A stretch of 64,000 nt of DNA from positions 4,155,501-4,219,500 of the forward strand of contig NC_064036.1 in the NCBI RefSeq assembly GCF_932526225.1, read 5' to 3'. The position numbers and the translations under genes are program-made. The notes below the pieces were generated by a model that did no database searches, was not told the DNA's origin, and saw only the letters and a list, made by a program, of their open reading frames with translations. Within the stretch, counting starts at the first letter, position 1, and each line of letters opens with the position of its first letter. Shown here in pieces: positions 57,394 through 64,000 of this stretch. Origin of the DNA: Nematostella vectensis (lineage: Eukaryota; Cnidaria; Anthozoa; Actiniaria; Edwardsiidae).

Positions 57394-60300
57394 ATGGACA
57401 CAACAGCGAAATTATTGGAAAAAGGACAAAACTCAAGCAAGATAATAATTCGACCATCATGGATCTTAGAGGAAAGTCTACTGAGCTTGAGTTCAAAATT
57501 TCCGTTGATTCCTGGCTCGGAAGGCGCTGTGGTTTTCTGTACAACACCATTGTCCCATAAGGTTAGAAATGTCTTCCTAAGTTTTCCGACTGCTTTGTGT
57601 TCTTATCCGAGAGGACTATTGAATCGAGTTCGGGCAGTTTTATGATCTTACCCTTTGTGACAACAGTTTATTATAATTGTTCAGCATTTTTCTTGCAATA
57701 GCTGTTCATAGTAACGGCTCTATTGAATAAAGAAAAAAAATTTCCAAACGTTTTTTACATTGAGAATACTATCCATAATATCAATACATTTTCTCCTGTA
57801 ACTGGAAAACTTTTAATGGCGGTTTGTGAACAGTCTTTTTTAAGAATAGCCTTTCAAGCTTTTAAACGGATCGTATATGTTCATCAAGAGCATTCTCGTA
57901 GCATTTTTTTTTTCTGAACATAATCGGAATCAATTCAATTTTCCTATGGAGAAATGATTTGTGTGTAAGGATATTGTAAGGCTATTGCTTTGATTATTAT
58001 GATGGTGATTAACACATGATGGCTGTGATGGTATCAGTAATGATTATTATACTGATCGTTAATAAAATGATATTGTTGGTGGCGGAGATAGGGAGTGAAA
58101 ATGTAAAGCAAACGGTTATGGTCCGACTTCTCAGATTTCTCTCTTTTTTGCAGTTGCAGCAGCGATCCGAGGACGCAGATTTTGATCTGACGGACTCACA
58201 CAGCATGAGCCTCTCTCAATACAACGTGCTTCATGACATACATCTTAAAGACTATTTCAAAAATCCGATCATGTGCAGACGACTCATCGAAAAAGGTGCT
58301 GACCCCCTCAACCACAGGCTCAGCTTTATTTATAGCGTTTCTACAGGGGGGTGGAGTTGTTGAGCGAGCAGCATGCTGGGAAGATTCAACATGCGTCGCC
58401 TGAATTACAATGTTCCATCATGCTCAGGGGCTGATCTAGGGGGGGGGGGCGAGGGGGCCCCGGTTCCCCCTATTTTCAGACATTTGGCTTAAAAATAACA
58501 ATACATATAAGGAAATATACGGAAGAACAATAAGTCCGGCCTCTCCTTTCTTGAAACTTTTGCTTCGGCCCCCCTTTTTTAAACTTCTGGATCCGCCCAT
58601 GATGCTGTTCGCTTATTAACGACCCAACTCCCAATTCCACGCGCAAAGTTCAAATTGTAAGGCTGTGTTAGCTTACATTTGTTTGATTTCTGCCTAAAGA
58701 TTACTTGTGTAATATAGAACAAAATAAGCTTTGGTACTTTTGGTAGATGATCCGTTCTTGAGACATTGAAAATTGTAACTCTTGGTTTGTCTTAAACTAC
58801 TCAATTTGGGCAAACAATACTACTTTCTATTATGATTTATGACAACTTTGCTCAATCATATTTCAAAGAAACATTTTTTGTTCCTGCCAACCCCACTACC
58901 CTACGTATGAAATACAACAACAACAGTTTTCCTTTGTGTTTCAGGCTTTATAACAGAAGATGGTTATGTGAAGTGCAATTTGATGGAGTTCAACGCCTAC
59001 CGTCAGTGGATTCGTAAGATCAAACTTGACGATTTGCACCAAGCGCGAAGAGCTCAACGTGCCCAGGAAGAGAAGAAGCGCAGAGAAAGAGAGTTGTACA
59101 AACAGCTGGTGCGAGATAAGGAAGCGTACAGCATCGTACGAAACCGTGAGGAGAAAGCCAAGGAGGCAGCTCTCAAGGCGCGCGAAAAACGCGAAAAAGA
59201 CAGGTGAGGCATCGAGGTAGCAAGTATAGTGCATTGGTGTGCAGTTAAATTAGATGTACAAGGCGTGGATAAAATATGATAAGTAGTAGACTTCAACTGC
59301 TTCACTTTCTAAGGTCGTGAGATCATGAAAGTGAGATTAGTCAGAACATGAAGACGCTGGTGCCGTCAATTGTGTACCCACAGCGGTATTTTTGCGTTTC
59401 CCCTTCCCTCAATACTAGCGATACGACGGTGGGAAGACGTGTGCGCCACACGTTGTATTTCTGCGCTAAAAGAAAAATGAGGTACAGCGCGCTAAAATCT
59501 TGTGTGCGCGCAGTCCTCGACTCTTCGCCGTCGTAAATCTTTAGGTCCCTAATGTAGTGCGTTTAGAACGGTGGCTCCGCAGTCACCAATGGGTGACAAC
59601 CTTTGCGCGTTTGATAAAAATAATATTTGATACAGAGATTTGAGTGTAAGGAGTTAAAAAAGCAATACTTGAACAGGATCAAGTACATCAAAAAGCAAGA
59701 AAGTGATCTAAAGCGACGTGAGCAGTGGCAGAAGGAGATGAAACAGAAGAAAGACGAACAAGTGGATGAAAGGGAAAAACAGAGAGAGAAACAACGACAA
59801 GAAAAAATGATGAGAGAACAAATGGTTAGATCACAATTGTAATTAAAATAATAACTTAAACACATCTACAGCACGCTTTTGAGTGCAAACGCGCTTTACA
59901 ACAAGCCTTAGAAAATAAAATCCTATATCAAGCATAACAACTTTTTATATAACCTTACTTCCCGGCTTCATAACTGCATTGAAGGTGGCAGGTAAAACTT
60001 CAGGCATTGTATGAGGGATTTTGACTGGTTTCCCATTTTATGCTTTCTCCTTCAATTTTTTATATTTGTATCAATTGTATTGATATTGTTGTATTTTTTG
60101 GGGGTTGTAGAGTCGCAAAATCAAACTTCGTATTGTACAAAAGCGATCAGAGGACGACAAACGCCAAGAATCTAACCATAACAAGCGTAAGAAGTCAATG
60201 AAGAAAATAAGAGAGGAGAAGGTATGCAATCATCATCATCATCATCGTCGTCATCATCATCATCATCACCATCAGGGGCATCTTGGTGCCGTGGCTTGTT

Positions 60301-63300
60301 TTTGAATTTTAGAAAATAACGTTGCAACTTGTGTAATGGAAAGCTACATGGGCTAATTTAGTTCACTTCCATAGATGAAAGATCAGTGGAAACGGCGCTG
60401 TTCTATATCGCTTGCTCATCTTGAACGGAAACAAATGAAAGAAATGCAACGATTGGAGAGACGTCGCCAGAACATTGAGAGACGCACAAGCACCGTACAG
60501 GAGCATTCTGAGAAACAGCAAGGTTAAAACATAGCCGCCCACGAGATTTTTGATAGAAGGCCAGAATGATATAAAAAGGAAAGCCTAATCTACCAAATGA
60601 TAGGATAAAAAAGTATGGAAAAACTACATTTTTCCATTCTCAATTAATTAAGGCTGCGATTTTAAATTAATTATGGCTGAGTTTTTCTTTTTGTTGAAGT
60701 GTAAGAGATTTCCCCTATTTCAGTCAATCAATATATTATTTTTATTTTCGAAGGTAAACTTTTGCAAAGTTTCGAGTTTTGGAAAATTGCCTTCTCTAAT
60801 GAACATGTACATATGTACATATGTACATATGTACATACATAAAGCATTTCTTTTCTATTTTTGACGAGCCATCGACACGAAAATGTTTCATTAACGGGTT
60901 TTACGTTCAAAAAAGACAACAATGTAGGCAAATATTACAGCAGGAATACGTGAACTTTGATAAACATAGCGGTTATCAAGATGAGAAAGACCAAACAATC
61001 TACCGGGAAAGGGCGGGTGCGTTGGCTACGACTATATGTATTTTTATTTGATATACTATTTGATTTACTTTCATAGCCGTTCTGGAGCAGTGTCTGAAGA
61101 CCAGGAGAAACACCCTCTACCAGGAATTCCTCAAGGCTGAAGAGTTTATGCAGCACTTGCGAGAAAAGAAGGAAAGGGAACTGAATGAATGGCGCCAAAA
61201 GCACGAGCGTATTCGCTCCCGAACCAACAGCCTCCCCGCCTTCAGACGTTCCCATCCGCGCAATTCTGACTCCAGCTTAAATGAGATGCACCGGAGGAGG
61301 TATGTCGAGGCACGTACATACGGGGGTTGGGGGGTTGGGGTGGGTGCGGGGGTTTGGGTGCGCAGAGTGAGCGTGCACCCCCTGGCCGCCACGAAATTGG
61401 GTTCTTAAAGAGCGTCAAATTCTATTAATTACTCTGATGCATATGACTGCGCATCCCCCATATCAACAAATTCCTTTTAAAAATGTCTTTCAAGAATATT
61501 GTCTACATACAGTTAAACTTAAAATGTTAAAAGAAACTTAGTCACATAGGGCTTCAAAAAGCACAACTAACAAAGGATGTGTATCCGAGTACCGTCTCCA
61601 TTTCACCTGTTGTTTCCTAGATGGTCTGCTCCAGAAAAGCATCCCCGATATCGTAGCAGGTTGAAGAGTGTGTGGGACGTGGAAGGTGCTCTACTCAGGG
61701 ACTTCGAGGCTGGTCAACTCTTCCCATCAGAGCTAAAGTGAGTATTTTTACACAATGTCCTTTTAATTAATTAAAATATATTTTTTTATCTCACCTCGCT
61801 TTTTACGTATATTATTATCAAGTTAGTCAATGCGTGGGCCAAGCCGTTATAATCGGTTATATAATAAAATAATAATAATAAAATGACAATATTTCTTTTG
61901 GCCAAGCCAAAATTCTCAAAGAAGTTAACACTGCACTGTTCCCAAAGAGCTTGCCCTGTCACGTTGTCATGCATAAAATATGGACTTGTTCGGCTAAATG
62001 ATATATTTACAAATCTGGCTGGAATTATCGAATATCATTTCCTGTTAAAAAGACTTCCGACACTTCGGGCATCTTTAGAATCTCAAATATGAGGTATTGA
62101 AGAGCTATCTTTTAAATGATGTTTTAACAAACATGGCGAGCGACCCAGGCCTTATTACAGAATGTAAGGCGAGTGTCCCGTAGAACATGCTTACGTTTGT
62201 AACTCTACTATTCCTTCAATGCTTCAAACTGATGAACAAGATAACCATTACGATCAGACTTTCGTCTCCCCTCTAATGTTGGATTGCTGAGTAAACCGTT
62301 CCTTTAAGCGCGTCACTCTCCATCATTATTCTTAGAGACATCTCTTCGTATTTCTTTTAATGTAAGCATGGTCATATGTATGAATAGTCACTAAATTATA
62401 TTTCCCAATTCCTTATGTCTTAGGGGATTACAAGTAAGCCTACCCTCCAAAGATGGCAGGGAGCCGGAGGAAGCGCGTATTACCTTCCGAGATCTGTCTC
62501 CTCCTATTCTTGAGAAAGTAGAGGTAAATATCAAAATCCACCAGTTTTTATTACTGGTGTGTACCTTTTTACACTATGGCGAATCTTCCGGCAAAATCAT
62601 CCGACATTCATTTTATCCTAAATAACCCAATGTTCACAGTCAAATTAGTTAAAGAAAAAGAAATAATGATAAATCAAAATTCCGAATTATGGTGGATCAA
62701 TGACTAAATGATAACTTTGGACATCTCTTTTCAGATATAAAGATAATAAAATCTGAGACTAAACTTCTATGGCGAGTGATCCATCTTTAAGCAATTAAAA
62801 CATGGACCTTTTCTTTCTGGAAGCACACGGAAACTAGGAAATGAACACAATGGGGTCTCGACCCTTTGGGCGTTTCGAAATGCGTCTGTTCGTTGCGCTG
62901 CGGGGTCGCCCTAGCAAGAGAACCGAATTAACCTTGTGATCTCGGCCTCTGAATCTATTTGTGGATTGTGTTTGTACAGGAACAAGAGGAAGAGAAGGTG
63001 ATGTCATCCGATATGTCTCTTCCAGTATCATTATCTACCTCATCGTCTAACCAGAGAAAGATCAAGGAAAAAAAGGCTCCTAACCTTCAAGAGGTGCGCT
63101 CTCTCGTGGGCAGCATTATTGCCAACGCCTTCGATGCCATCGAAGAGGATCAACGTAAGCAGGTAAAGTGCATGGTCGGTGACATTGTCAAAGCTGCAAT
63201 TGCGGAGGTGGAGCGAGAAGAAGATGACGGAGTACTTAAACTTGAGACCAGAAGACAAGTGCGACGGTGCGTGCTTGATATCATCGACTCGGCCAGCTTG

Positions 63301-64000
63301 AAGTTAGATAGGGAAATTGAGGAAAAACGGAGCTCGGACCGGGTGTCTGCAGCCAGTGACGAGGATATCGTTGCTGCAGCCAGAGAACTGGTGTCCGCCT
63401 TAGTTGCCTACGGGAAAGAGCTAGTTCATGGGGACACGGAGAGAAAGTCTTTATTGTCTCAAGAAAGCGATGATGTTCAAATGATCGAGCTTGCTCATGA
63501 GATTGTCAGTGGGGCAATTGAAAGAGCCGAGGAGCGGCCGAAGAAGATGAATGAGCCAACACAAGTTGTGGGCTGGAGTAGAGAGGATGAAGTCGATAGC
63601 AAGGCGAGATCTGTGGTTTCGAAAGCTATTCTTTCTGCAGTAAACTCTCTTGAAAGGTTTCACCAAACCGAGACTAACCTCATGGAGGCAGCAACTGGTC
63701 TTATGAACGCAGCATTGATTACCGCAAAGGAATCTCTGGAAACTTGCTACGGAGTGACACCTGCGCTTGAAGATCTCATGTCTCGTGCAGCCTGGAGACT
63801 GGCAAATCAAGCTATGATCTCCGCAAAGAATTCTCTTGACCGTCTTCATGAAAAGCAAGTCTCTAGAATTGCAGAGGAATTAGCAACTGACGCCATAGTA
63901 TCAGCAACGAACTCTTTGGCGAGGATGGAGGAACAGGCATTCCAGAATGCTGCGGAATCCTTAGCCATGGAAGCGCTGCTATCTGCCAAAAAAGCTTTAC
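57394..64000 (+). CDS. FSIP2: FSIP2-like (fibrous sheath-interacting protein 2) gene, 5' part
   Basis: Ten exons, all phases consistent: 57394-57561, 58154-58295, 58945-59203, 59638-59824, 60111-60221, 60375-60522, 61077-61299, 61621-61737, 62424-62523, and 62980 to beyond the window. The N-terminus carries the FSIP2 hallmark order: LPGS-type PLIPGSEGAVVFCTTPL, then the block around LSQYNVLHDIHLKDYFKNP, then GFITEDGYVKCNLMEFNAYR with QWIRKIKLDD. A long Arg/Lys/Glu coiled coil follows (exons 3-7). The open last exon (at least 340 codons) has repeated helices of the form A..LA..A..SA..SL (AEELATDAIVSATNSLARME; AESLAMEALLSAKKAL), similar in style to the repeated A-kinase-anchoring-like helices of FSIP2. 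In mammals the protein is in the sperm-tail fibrous sheath, so a flagellar role is likely. Confidence 0.8.
58430..58605. repeat. Dispersed repeat (GGATCTAGG..GGATCCGCC type)
   Basis: GGGGCTGATCTAGGGGG at the left, CTTCTGGATCCGCCC at the right, and TTTTCAGACATTTGGCTTAA inside. A relative lies at about 905-1075, and fragments occur near 28120 and 46850. Intron of the FSIP2-like gene. Confidence 0.65.
60231..60272. repeat. CAT/CGT microsatellite
   Basis: A run of ATC trinucleotides with two CGTCGT interruptions, in an intron 10 bp after a splice donor. Confidence 0.85.

Overview
This is animal nuclear DNA. The protein-coding genes are cut into many short exons by GT..AG introns, there are poly(A) signals, no operons, and a high load of minisatellites and small inverted-repeat transposons. 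The protein families (FICD, a SATB-type homeobox gene, FAM199X, an FSIP2-like sperm-tail protein, a PH-domain adaptor) are metazoan. An anthozoan cnidarian such as a sea anemone is my best guess from the overall look, but nothing here proves the species.

Layout. 1-18.8 kb (+): the 3' part of a 21-exon gene for a coiled-coil, Ser/Pro-rich protein that I do not recognise. Its introns hold a 3.3-kb array of a 33-bp unit, an inverted-repeat element that is itself amplified, and a striking series of tandem duplications lying exactly on splice junctions. 19.2-24.2 kb: a decayed Maverick/Polinton-like element with a Cys-rich ORF, a DNA polymerase B fused in one frame to an SF1 helicase, and a convergent retroviral-type integrase. 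24.8-29.1 kb (-): an unrecognised gene in small exons. 29.9-31.7 kb (+): FICD, a complete two-exon gene, divergent from the previous one. 34.3-39.7 kb (-): a PH-domain adaptor-like gene.

41.3-45.8 kb (+): a small Arg/Lys/Glu-rich host gene whose first intron contains a second, shorter copy of the Maverick-like element (3,637 bp, about 280-bp terminal inverted repeats, 6-bp target duplication ACTATT). 46.8-49.4 kb (-): a compact SATB/Compass-family homeobox gene (ULD + CUTL + homeodomain, no CUT repeats). 50.9-56.6 kb (-): FAM199X. 57.4 kb to the window end (+): the 5' part of an FSIP2-like gene ending in a long repeat-rich exon that runs off the window.

The host genes do not form one pathway; they are ordinary neighbours. 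The parts most worth following are the polymerase-helicase-integrase element family, seen here in two differently deleted copies that complement each other, and the repeated duplication of exon-intron boundaries in the first gene. Exon boundaries were set by hand from splice signals and reading phase. Where I say phases agree, each junction was checked.
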